From NCBI GenBank assembly GCA_016715995.1, contig JADJXF010000017.1, forward strand, positions 124,001-188,000: a DNA stretch of 64,000 nt, read 5' to 3'. Shown here in pieces: positions 43,682-51,228 of this stretch. How positions within the stretch are numbered: position 1 is the stretch's first letter; each line of letters opens with the position of its first letter. The stretch is from Flavobacteriales bacterium. Lineage in GTDB: Bacteria > Bacteroidota > Bacteroidia > Flavobacteriales_F > PHOS-HE28. Both the position numbers and the translations under genes were made by a program. Under the pieces are notes generated by a model. It had not been told where the DNA came from. It saw only the letters and a list, made by a program, of their open reading frames with translations, and ran no database searches.

Positions 43682-44373
43682 TCAATTGTCCCCGTCCAGC
43701 AGGCGACCCAGTCCGCCGAGGATGCTGCCCTCCTCCTTGCCTTTGCCACCCGCGCGCGGCGCGGCGGCGATGATGTTGTCGGCCAGCCTGCTGAAGGGCA
43801 ATGATTGGATCCATACGTGGCCGGGGCCGCGCAACTGAGCGAAGAAGAGGCCCTCCCCACCGAAGAGCGTGTTCTTGATGCCGCCCACGAACTGGATGTC
43901 GTAATCAATGGTCTGGGTCATGGCCACCAGGCAGCCGGTGTCCACGCGCAGGGTCTCACCCATCTGCAGGTCACGCTGTATCGTGGTGCCACCGGCATGG
44001 AGGTAGACCTGGCCATCGCCTTCGAGCTTCTGCATGATGAATCCTTCGCCACCGAAGAGGCCCGCCCCGAGCTTCTTCTGGAACGCGATGCCGATGCTCA
44101 CGCCCTTGGCCGCTGGCTCTGGTTGGTGTAGGTGGTCATGAAGAGGCTCTCGCCGGTGAGCACGCGCTTGCCAGCGCTGAGCATCTTGTCCATAAAGCCT
44201 TGCGGCTGGCCACGCCCATCGCCGAAGATGGTCTGCATGGCGATGCCCTCATCCATCATCATCATCGTACCGGCCTCGGCGACGACGGTCTCGCCGGGAT
44301 CGAGCGTGATCTCCACGCATTGCATGTCATCACCGACGATGCGGTGGTCGAGTTCATGGGCTTGGCGGGTCAT
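43682..44373 (-). pseudogene. AIM24-family protein, disrupted by an internal deletion
   Basis: The upstream part (44373 to about 44100; MQCVEITLDPGETVVAEAGTMM, LTGESLFMTTYTNQ) and downstream part (about 44100 to 43682; SIGIAFQKKLGAGLFGGEGFIMQKLEGDG, LRVDTGCLVAM, GLFFAQLRGPG) are in different frames. Compared with the usual family layout about 40 residues between GESLF..T.FTNQ and C.AKGVSIGIAFQKK are missing. So there is a deletion of roughly 115-120 bp whose length is not a multiple of 3. A TAGTTTCG element precedes the start at 44393-44400. The family is of unknown function, possibly a cytosolic beta-sandwich. Confidence 0.75.
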
Positions 44374-44490
44374 GGCGCAACGGTTGAAGGCGCGAAACTA
44401 GATCGGTGCTTCGCCAAGCCTCCTCCGTTTGCAGAGGCCGGCGACCGCTCATCGAAAGCGATCGCAGGCAACGTGAAGAGGTGGCCGGGA

Positions 44491-45226
44491 TCACTCGGGC
44501 TCAGCGCTCCCCCCTCTCACTACCACCCGGTATCGCAGCAGCACATCAGTCAATTGGGCGTTGCTCCCGGCTGTTCGGGCATCGCGTAGCGGCTCGGATC
44601 CGCTCCATCCGTGGGAAACGGCTGGCGATGGCGGCAATGGAAGATCGAAGGCCAGCCAGGTGTGCTCCTCGATGTGGAAGCTGAGAATGCGCACGGACGA
44701 TCGGCTGTGCAAGGGCGCAAGCGCGGGAACGATGAGCTTGCCATCCTCCTCGCGGAATCGCGCGGTGTCAATTTCCAAGGAGTGATTGTCCTTGTCGCCG
44801 GCATACAGGCTCATGCGGATCTGCCCGGCCTCTCGCGAACGGGGCGTGATACGCGCCAGTGGCACCATGACCTCCACTTCCACGGCGAGGCCATCTCCCA
44901 TCGCCGTTGGCGGACGCGGGATGCTGAGCAGGCTGAGACCAGAGATGCCAAAGAGCGCAACCTGACCGAGCAGCACCGAGATGCCCGCCGCCTTCCAGAA
45001 CTGCGCCCACTCCACCGCTCCGGCGAGCTTGGTCCCCAGAAGGCCCAGCAGGAAACCGCCAACGAAGCCCGCCGGGATGAAGAGGAAGACGATCGCGCCA
45101 GCCGCGTTTGCCCTCGAAGTCGCTCACGCCATGCAAGCCCGTGACCTTTTCGGCCACCGGTGCCGTGACGATGGCTGTTATGACGGCCGTGAGCAGCGCG
45201 ACGACGAAGGCGATCTTCCAGGACAT
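44491..45226 (-). CDS. Membrane protein of unknown function, one frameshift
   Basis: MSWKIAFVVALLTAVITAIV begins at 45226, continues to VSDFEG and then shifts frame near 45100-45110; removing one A from an AAA run gives GNAAGAIVFLFIPAGFVGGFLLGL and continues to EWAQFWKAAGISVLLGQVALF and the stop at 44491. The corrected protein has about 244 residues: three membrane helices and a C-terminal beta-rich domain (EVEVMVPLARITPRSREAGQIR ... LRYRVVVRGG). I do not recognise the family. It is divergent from the gene at 45265. Confidence 0.65.
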
Positions 45227-45264
45227 GGTTGGCGTGGGCCGGTGAAGATCGCCATCTTCGGCAC

Positions 45265-45570
45265 ATGCGTCAGTGGATGCGCATGCAGAAGATGCCTAAC
45301 GTCACCATCACCGAAGAAGGCCGATCGGGTTCCGTGTCCTATGAATCGGAAGGAGGCCGCATCACCGGCTGGTGGGAGTTCGCCGGGGGCGATGCCGTCG
45401 CCATCGTGAGCATGGGCAGCGCCAGCGAGTGGAGGCATGGCCATCCGTGGGCGGTGGAGCAGCGCGCAGGGATCCTCAAGTTCGTGGGCGATGAGGTGGT
45501 GCGGCAGAAAGCGAGCAGCTGCAAGGCAGTGATCGATGAGGAGGGCGGCTGGATCACCATCAAGCACTAG
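45265..45570 (+). CDS. Small hypothetical protein
   Basis: A 101-residue protein from the ATG at 45265 (MRQWMRMQKMPNVTIT); the frame is open to 45229. It is predicted to be a compact beta-rich protein (GSVSYESEGGRITGWWEFAGG, AVAIVSMGSASEWR) without signal peptide. No known family. It lies 7 bp before the next gene and is probably co-transcribed with it. Confidence 0.6.
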   Translation: MRQWMRMQKMPNVTITEEGRSGSVSYESEGGRITGWWEFAGGDAVAIVSMGSASEWRHGHPWAVEQRAGILKFVGDEVVRQKASSCKAVIDEEGGWITIKH

Positions 45571-45577
45571 CCCCCCA

Positions 45578-46642
45578 ATGAGCACCGCATCGGACCCGAA
45601 CGAGATCGCAGCAGCTTGGTACACGCGGTACCGCAGCATGCGCGTGAAGCTCGCCCTTCTCGTGGGCGCGCTCGCGCTGATTTTCGTTGGCATGGTCTGG
45701 TTGAAGGACAAGCTCCTCACCATCGATCCCGGCAAGGGCACGCCCATCGGCTACGCGGTGCGCACCGATCATCACATCGCCGTGCTGATCCAAACGCTCG
45801 AAGCCTACGTACCCTCACCGAATCGCGACCACAGCAAGAACACCTACACCATCAGTCTCTTCATCGTGCCACTCGATGGCGGAAAGCCGAAGCTGGTGCC
45901 AATCAAGGAGGGGCTCTCCCCCAACAACTACAGCTTGGCCAAGGTGATTGGCAGCGATGGCCGCGCGCTCTGGTACGACGTGTCGGGCACCGGCGCCGTG
46001 GACCTGAAGACCTTCAAGCTGCTGCGGCCCGCTGAGCTGCGTGACCCGCCTGACCCGAAACGCACCAGCGCGCTGCCCTTCGGCCCGAAGGTGGAGCATC
46101 ACCTGGCCGCGGGCCTGTTCACCTCACCAACCTCGTGGCTCGGGCTTCATTCCACGGATGAAGCCGCGCGCGACCTGAAGCCTGGCTTTTCCCTGAAGCG
46201 CGTGCGTGATGCGGAAAGCGCGAAGCAGCAGCGCCTCTTCCATCGCTGCGTGCTGAGCGCTGACTCGAACGCTCGGGGCCACCCCATTGTCTCCATGGAA
46301 CCGCTAGGCGATGCCACCTATTTCAACGCGGCATTCCTCCGCATGCACGATGCTGCGGAACCCATCCGGCTCACCGATCCACTCGGCGCGCTCATGATCT
46401 TCACCTCCGAACCGGGCCTGAAAGGAACCACTGTGATGGCATGCGTGGACATGAATGGCAGTGTGCTATGGCGCACTGACACCGGCATCGACCGCTTCGC
46501 GCTGCAGCAAATACTGCCGGGCCAGGAATCAACGGCCTTCTTGGGCACGCGTCCGCGCGAGGAGGGCAAAGTGCCAGAGCCGTTGCTGGTGATCGTGGAC
46601 CACGCAACCGGCGAAGCGCATACGGAGGCCTTGTGGAGATAG
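45578..46642 (+). CDS. Membrane-anchored protein, possibly PA2928-family
   Basis: A 354-residue protein from the ATG at 45578, with one membrane helix near the N-terminus (KLALLVGALALIFVGMVWL) and a large outside domain rich in short strands. YAVRTDHHIAVLIQTLE, YTISLFIVPLDGGKP and VIGSDGRALWYD look like repeating blades, as in a beta-propeller. The name PA2928 family is a memory-based guess at low confidence. It shares a short spacer with the upstream small gene. Function unknown. Confidence 0.7.
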   Translation: MSTASDPNEIAAAWYTRYRSMRVKLALLVGALALIFVGMVWLKDKLLTIDPGKGTPIGYAVRTDHHIAVLIQTLEAYVPSPNRDHSKNTYTISLFIVPLDGGKPKLVPIKEGLSPNNYSLAKVIGSDGRALWYDVSGTGAVDLKTFKLLRPAELRDPPDPKRTSALPFGPKVEHHLAAGLFTSPTSWLGLHSTDEAARDLKPGFSLKRVRDAESAKQQRLFHRCVLSADSNARGHPIVSMEPLGDATYFNAAFLRMHDAAEPIRLTDPLGALMIFTSEPGLKGTTVMACVDMNGSVLWRTDTGIDRFALQQILPGQESTAFLGTRPREEGKVPEPLLVIVDHATGEAHTEALWR

Positions 46643-46736
46643 TGCACCGTTGGCCTGAGGAGTTGGAGCTTCTCTCGTTCGCGTCATTATGTTCGTCCTT
46701 CGGGTCCGTGCTTCAGGTACCGGCCCCGTGCCACGC

Positions 46737-47543
46737 ATGCAGGTGCAGATGCACATCCCCGCGAGCCTCGCGCCCTTGGTGCATGCCATCTGGGAGCAGC
46801 GTGCCGAGCATCCGTCCGACTGGACGATCCTGCCCTCCGGACGGGTGGAGCTGATCTTCAACCTGGGCCCGCGCATGGAGGACCTGAAAGGAAAACGCGT
46901 GGGCGGCGCCTTCAATCCAACCGAGCAGTTCTGCTTCCTCTCCGGTCTGCACACGCGCCCCCTGCGCATGTCGTTCCCGCGCTGCCACGTGATGGGCGTG
47001 CAAATGGAGCCGCTGGCCGTGAAGGCGCTCTTCGGCATCCCTTGCGTGGAGGTGCGCGATTGGGCGGTGCGTGGCGAAGACGTGATGGACGATATCGCCA
47101 TGATTGAAGACCGCCTGCGCGGACCTGGTTCTTTCACCATGAAAGCGCATTGGCTCGAAGCGCATCTGCACGGGATCCTGCGCTCATCGCCTGAACTGGA
47201 CGAAGCGCAGCGCATGCGCAGCGCAGTGGATGAAATGGTCCGGCTGTGCATGGCCGGTGAGGAGGTCCACCCTGCCGACTTCACCGGCTACTCGCGCATG
47301 CATACTCACCGGCTCTTCAACGCATGGACCGGACTGCCTCCTGGGGAGTTCCTGCGCCTGCGCCGCTTCATCAACGTCATGGGTCACGTGCATACGGGCG
47401 AGGACGACCTCACCGCCGTGGCGCACCAGCATGGGTATTTCGATCAGGCGCATTTCAATCACCACTTCCAGCGCTTCGCAGGCATGTCACCCGGCCGATA
47501 CCGGCGCGACCGATGGCTGCTTCCGGGCCAGTTGCTCTCGTGA
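46737..47543 (+). CDS. AraC-family transcriptional regulator with DUF6597-like N-terminal domain
   Basis: About 268 residues from the ATG at 46737 (MQVQMHIPASLAPLVHAIWE, the usual start of this family); the frame also offers an ATG at 46689. The N-terminal half matches the sensor of AraC regulators (WTILPSGRVELIFNLG, VMGVQMEPLAVKALFGIP). The C-terminal half has two helix-turn-helix units (SRMHTHRLFNAWTGLPPGEFLRL and VAHQHGYFDQAHFNHHFQRFAGMSPGRYRR). Target genes are unknown; the small membrane genes downstream are candidates. Confidence 0.88.
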   Translation: MQVQMHIPASLAPLVHAIWEQRAEHPSDWTILPSGRVELIFNLGPRMEDLKGKRVGGAFNPTEQFCFLSGLHTRPLRMSFPRCHVMGVQMEPLAVKALFGIPCVEVRDWAVRGEDVMDDIAMIEDRLRGPGSFTMKAHWLEAHLHGILRSSPELDEAQRMRSAVDEMVRLCMAGEEVHPADFTGYSRMHTHRLFNAWTGLPPGEFLRLRRFINVMGHVHTGEDDLTAVAHQHGYFDQAHFNHHFQRFAGMSPGRYRRDRWLLPGQLLS

Positions 47544-47580
47544 TGTTACACCGGTACAAGGGAGGCTGCGGACGGCCCGA

Positions 47581-47588
47581 TACGTTTG
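47581..47588 (+). promoter_or_regulatory. Candidate -7 element TACGTTTG
   Basis: Perfect TAnnTTTG, 19 nt before the ATG at 47608 and after the AraC-type gene, so it probably starts the membrane-protein run to 49330. Confidence 0.5.
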
Positions 47589-47607
47589 CCGCACATTACC
47601 AAACGGC

Positions 47608-48295
47608 ATGAGCGCGAATACCAGTACTCCTTCCTCCATCAATCCACGCATGGCGGGTGCTTTCAGCATTGTCGGCGCCCTGACGATGCTCGCCGGTGCC
47701 GCAACCTGGGCCTCCACAGGTACGGACCTGGACGCCGCGCTGATGACCGGCACGGTGCCCGAATACCTCATCAACACGCATTCGAAAACCGGTGCCTTGG
47801 CACTCAATATCGCGCTCTGGACCATTGGAGCCGTGCTCATGTGCGCGGGTGGCGTGCAACTCGCCGCCCTCGGACGATCGCATCCCCAACCCGCAGCGCT
47901 CGCGGCTTTCGCGTATGCAGTGGGTGCGGCATCGGCCATCGTTTTCTTTCCGTTGTGGTATGGCATCATCGTTGGCCTATCACCGGCGCAGGCCGCCGGA
48001 GCCGACGTCAGTGCGTTCGCCATCGCGCTCGGCCATGGTGCCACGACCGCGGACTGGCTCGCCACGGTGATGATCCTCGCCGTGGGCGGCATGGCCGTGG
48101 CCCACGCAGGCCGCGACACCTGGGTTCCGCGTTGGTTGCGCATCTGGTCCTACTTCATCGGCGTAGCCGGTGCGCTCTCCCCTCCTCGGCCTTGTTCTCG
48201 GCGATCGCAGCACCTATGGGATGCTCATCGTCCCCATCGGCATCGGCTGGCTCATCGCGGCGGGCATCGTGGCGATGCGGTACAAGGGGCAGTGA
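47608..48295 (+). CDS. Polytopic membrane protein of unknown function, one frameshift
   Basis: From the ATG at 47608 (MSANTSTPSSINPRMAGAFSI) the frame gives about five membrane helices to YFIGVAGALS near 48178, where a shift occurs in a run of Cs. Dropping one C continues LLGLVLGDRSTYGMLIVPIGIGWLIAAGIVAMRYKGQ to a TGA at 48293. The corrected length is about 228 residues with seven helices. A four-C homopolymer at the junction suggests a sequencing indel. No family recognised; it may belong with the two membrane genes downstream. Confidence 0.7.
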
Positions 48296-48387
48296 CAGTT
48301 GCAGCGTTGCAGCGCCGTCGGGGATGATCAGCCTCGTGGTGGTCATTAGCAGCTGATCGCTACATTCACTTTCCCAAACCGATTCCC

Positions 48388-48807
48388 ATGAAGGATCTCA
48401 TGCTCGTGCTGCACTTCATTGGCCTGGCCATGGGCCTGGGCACCAGTTTCGGTTTCATGTTCCTCGGCATCGCCGCTGCGCGCATGGAGCCGGAGAAAGG
48501 ACGCACCTTCATGGTGAACGCCTTTGCCCTCAGCCATATGGGCCATGTGGGCCTGGTGCTGTTGCTCGTTTCCGGCATCTATCTGCTGTGGCCTTTCCTG
48601 CCTGCGCTCGGCGACCTGCCCCTGCTGCAGGCCAAGCTCGCGCTGTTCCTGGTGCTTGGCGCGCTCATCGGGGTCATCTCCGGCAAGGTGCGCAAGGCGA
48701 AGGCGGGCGATACCGAGGCGCAGTTGAAAGCCATCGCCCCGCTTGGTCGACTGAGCTTGCTCACCACGCTCGCTATTGTGGTGCTGGCCGTCATGGTCTT
48801 CCATTGA
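48388..48807 (+). CDS. Small four-helix membrane protein
   Basis: A 139-residue protein with four predicted helices (LMLVLHFIGLAMGLGTSFGFMFL, ALSHMGHVGLVLLLVSGIYLLW, AKLALFLVLGALIGVISG, LSLLTTLAIVVLAVMVF). The spacing of His in the first two helices (LHFIG, SHMGH) resembles DUF2269-type or heme-binding membrane proteins, but I cannot confirm it. A TACATTCA element (48361-48368) lies 19 nt upstream of the start. Confidence 0.7.
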   Translation: MKDLMLVLHFIGLAMGLGTSFGFMFLGIAAARMEPEKGRTFMVNAFALSHMGHVGLVLLLVSGIYLLWPFLPALGDLPLLQAKLALFLVLGALIGVISGKVRKAKAGDTEAQLKAIAPLGRLSLLTTLAIVVLAVMVFH

Positions 48808-48826
48808 GCGTGACAACCCCCGTGAT

Positions 48827-49330
48827 ATGAAGAACGAACTGAACAAACTCGCCGCCGTCGGACTGGCGATCGGCGTCGCATTCGGCATCGCGGGTGGTGC
48901 CTTCAGCGATCCCATTCAGCAGGGTATCGTATACGAGATCAGCAGCCTTGGTCTTACCGCGGCACTCGCACTGCTGGCCGTGAAGCACATGCAATCGAGT
49001 CAGGATCTTGCCGCTGCAGGATTCATTGTTTTCGCGATCGCTGAAGGTGTGATGACGGCAGGCTCACCGGCTGGCGGGCAGGTGGCCATGTCCTCCTTCG
49101 GTGCGGGCATGGCGCTCTATCTCCCAGCACTGCTGCTCATCATCGCGAAACCCTGCTTCCCGGTTTGGACACGCATCACCGGTGCGGCGGCCACGGTCCC
49201 CTTCGGCATCGCTGCGGCACAGATCTTCCTCGGCCATGAGGTGAGCTCCGCCGATGCACTTCCGGGTGCGGGCTATGGCCTGCTCTCGCTGACGATGATC
49301 GGTTGGATCATTGCGTTGCTGCGCGAATAG
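48827..49330 (+). CDS. Membrane protein of unknown function
   Basis: A 167-residue protein from the ATG at 48827 (MKNELNKLAAVGLAIGVAFG), with five or so hydrophobic segments and short loops (ADALPGAGYGLLSLTMIGWIIALL). The frame is open to 48776 but the added residues are read from the upstream gene. It follows the previous gene by 19 bp, so the two are likely an operon. No family recognised. Confidence 0.7.
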   Translation: MKNELNKLAAVGLAIGVAFGIAGGAFSDPIQQGIVYEISSLGLTAALALLAVKHMQSSQDLAAAGFIVFAIAEGVMTAGSPAGGQVAMSSFGAGMALYLPALLLIIAKPCFPVWTRITGAAATVPFGIAAAQIFLGHEVSSADALPGAGYGLLSLTMIGWIIALLRE

Positions 49331-49331
49331 G

Positions 49332-49415
49332 CCGCCCCAGCAGGGGTGGTCGCCATGAACGGCTTCCCGAAGGCTGAGGATTTCGCGCATGGATCGGGAC
49401 GACAGCTGAAACCGC
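49332..49415 (+). pseudogene. Duplicated 3' fragment of the thioesterase gene
   Basis: The DNA from about 49332 (CCGCCCCAGCAGG...) to 49388 matches the 3' end of the thioesterase gene (51104-51160) with few differences: both encode an MNGFPKAEDFA segment. The fragment then diverges by a two-base insertion (GCGCATGGATCG against GCGTGGATCG). It lacks any upstream coding sequence. It lies directly before the MFS gene, so the copy and the original bracket that gene. Confidence 0.7.
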
Positions 49416-49468
49416 CTTCGGTGGTGTTGCTGAAGCGCCTTCTTGAGAACCATACGGAACGCACGCGC

Positions 49469-49476
49469 TAGGTTCG
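49469..49476 (+). promoter_or_regulatory. Candidate -7 element TAGGTTCG before the MFS gene
   Basis: A near-consensus -7 element (TTCG for TTTG) ending 4 nt before the GTG start at 49481. The same element type and spacing recurs before the thioesterase (TACCTTCG, 50717-50724, 4 nt before the ATG). Confidence 0.35.
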
Positions 49477-49480
49477 CCGC

Positions 49481-50704
49481 GTGAGCGCCCTTGCCCAGGC
49501 CTATCGTTTCTACATCAGTTCCTTCTCCGGCTTCAACCGCGAGATCTGGCTGCTCACGCTGGTCACCTTCGTGAACCGCGCCGGCACCATGGTGGTGCCC
49601 TTCCTCTCGCTCTACCTCACCAAGGACATGGGCCTCACGCTGGAGGATGTGGGTTGGATCATGAGCTGCTTCGGCGCGGGATCGGTGGTGGGCTCGTGGC
49701 TCGGTGGCAAACTCACGGACAAGCTCGGCTTCTACGATGTGATGGTGGGCGCGCTGCTCACCTCCGCCTGCGCCTTCATCGCGCTGCGCTACCTCCACGG
49801 CTTCTGGCCCTTCGCTGCCGGGGTGTTCGTGCTCATGGTGCTCAGCGATGCCTTCCGCCCAGCAATGTTCGTCGCCATCCGCAGTTATGCCACGCCCGAG
49901 CAGCGCACGCGCGCCGTCACGCTCATCCGCCTGGCCATCAACCTGGGCTTCAGCCTGGGCCCTGCCATCGGCGGCTTCATCATCGCCACGTGGAGCTACA
50001 GCGGCCTCTTCTGGGTGGACGCGCTCACCTGCTTCGCCGCAGCGGGCATCCTCATGCTCGGACTCCCCCGCGCGCAGGCGCAGGACGACAACAGCGCTGC
50101 GCGCACCACGAAGAACGGCTCGCCCTACCGCGACAAGCCCTACCTCTTCTTCCTGCTCGCCGTCACGCTCATCAGCATCCCCTTCCTGCAATACTTCAGC
50201 ACGGTGCCGCTCTTCTACAGCGATCGACACGGCCTCAGCGAGGAGTACATCGGCATCCTGCTCGGCGCCAACGGCCTCATCATCTTCCTGCTGGAGATGC
50301 CGCTGGTGAAGTATTGCGAAGAGCGCCGCTACGGCCTGCACGCCATCATGCGCTTCAGCGTGCTGCTGTTCGCGCTGAGCTTCGTGGTACTGAACGTGTT
50401 CCCCACAATCGCCTTCCTGTGGGTCGGCATGGCGCTGATGACCGTGGGCGAGATGCTCAACTTCCCCTTCATGAACCGCTTCGCATTCGACCGCGCCGAA
50501 CGCGGCGCCACAGGCTCGTACATGGGCCTCTTCACCATCAGCTGGAGCGTGGCGCACATCATCGGGCATACGCTCGGCCTCAACCTCGTGGATGCCTTCG
50601 ACTATACGGCCACGTGGTGGGTGTTCACCGGCGTGCTGCTGGGGACCATCGCCATGCTGTACCTGTTGGAGCGTATGCTGAAGCGTGAAGCGACGAAGGG
50701 CTGA
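49481..50704 (+). CDS. Major facilitator superfamily transporter
   Basis: A 407-residue transporter with twelve helices, starting at a GTG. The between-helix-2-and-3 motif GGKLTDKLGFYDVMVG and NLGFSLGPAIGGFI in helix 5 are standard MFS features, matching drug or small-molecule exporters of the DHA1 type. It starts right after the duplicated thioesterase fragment and is followed 24 bp later by the thioesterase itself. Substrate unknown. Confidence 0.9.
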   Translation: MSALAQAYRFYISSFSGFNREIWLLTLVTFVNRAGTMVVPFLSLYLTKDMGLTLEDVGWIMSCFGAGSVVGSWLGGKLTDKLGFYDVMVGALLTSACAFIALRYLHGFWPFAAGVFVLMVLSDAFRPAMFVAIRSYATPEQRTRAVTLIRLAINLGFSLGPAIGGFIIATWSYSGLFWVDALTCFAAAGILMLGLPRAQAQDDNSAARTTKNGSPYRDKPYLFFLLAVTLISIPFLQYFSTVPLFYSDRHGLSEEYIGILLGANGLIIFLLEMPLVKYCEERRYGLHAIMRFSVLLFALSFVVLNVFPTIAFLWVGMALMTVGEMLNFPFMNRFAFDRAERGATGSYMGLFTISWSVAHIIGHTLGLNLVDAFDYTATWWVFTGVLLGTIAMLYLLERMLKREATKG

Positions 50705-50716
50705 AGGACATGCGGC

Positions 50717-50724
50717 TACCTTCG
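50717..50724 (+). promoter_or_regulatory. Candidate -7 element TACCTTCG before the thioesterase
   Basis: TACCTTCG ends 4 nt before the ATG at 50729, again the leaderless-type spacing. TTCG departs from the consensus TTTG by one base. Confidence 0.35.
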
Positions 50725-50728
50725 GCCC

Positions 50729-51184
50729 ATGCCTTCCGATAAGACGGTCATCGAACGCGTCACTTTCCGTTGGGCCGACATCGACGCCAATTTCCATGTG
50801 CGCCACTCGGTGTACTACGACCTGGGCTCGCAGCAGCGCGTGAATGTCCTGGCCGCGCATGGTCTCCCCATGCGCGATATGCAGAAGGGTGGCTTCGGCC
50901 CGGTGCTCTTCCGCGAGGAGTGCCGCTTCTTCAAGGAGATCAAGCCGGAGGATGTCATCGAGCTCGTTCCCAGCCTCAAGGGCCTGAGCAAGGACTACCG
51001 AAAGTTCACCATCGCGCACAGCTTCATGCGCAACGGTGAGCGCTGTGCCGTCGTGCAGGTCGATGGCGCGTGGTTCAACAGCATCGAGCGGAGGATCTTC
51101 GTTCCGCCCCAGCAGGTGGTGGATGCGATGAACGGATTCCCGAAGGCGGAGGATTTCGCGTGGATCGAGCGCAGCGGCGCGTGA
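50729..51184 (+). CDS. Hotdog-fold acyl-CoA thioesterase
   Basis: A 151-residue 4HBT-type thioesterase: VTFRWADIDANFHVRHSVYYDLGSQ carries the catalytic Asp of the WxDxDxxxHV motif, and RNGERCAVVQVDGAWF the strand pattern of the hotdog sheet. It hydrolyses acyl-CoA or a related thioester. Its 3' end is duplicated at 49332. The frame is complete and followed by a 44-bp gap to the next gene. Confidence 0.88.
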   Translation: MPSDKTVIERVTFRWADIDANFHVRHSVYYDLGSQQRVNVLAAHGLPMRDMQKGGFGPVLFREECRFFKEIKPEDVIELVPSLKGLSKDYRKFTIAHSFMRNGERCAVVQVDGAWFNSIERRIFVPPQQVVDAMNGFPKAEDFAWIERSGA

Positions 51185-51228
51185 CGATCCCTCCAGGATT
51201 GTCTTCGTCCGCGTAGATTTCGACCACC

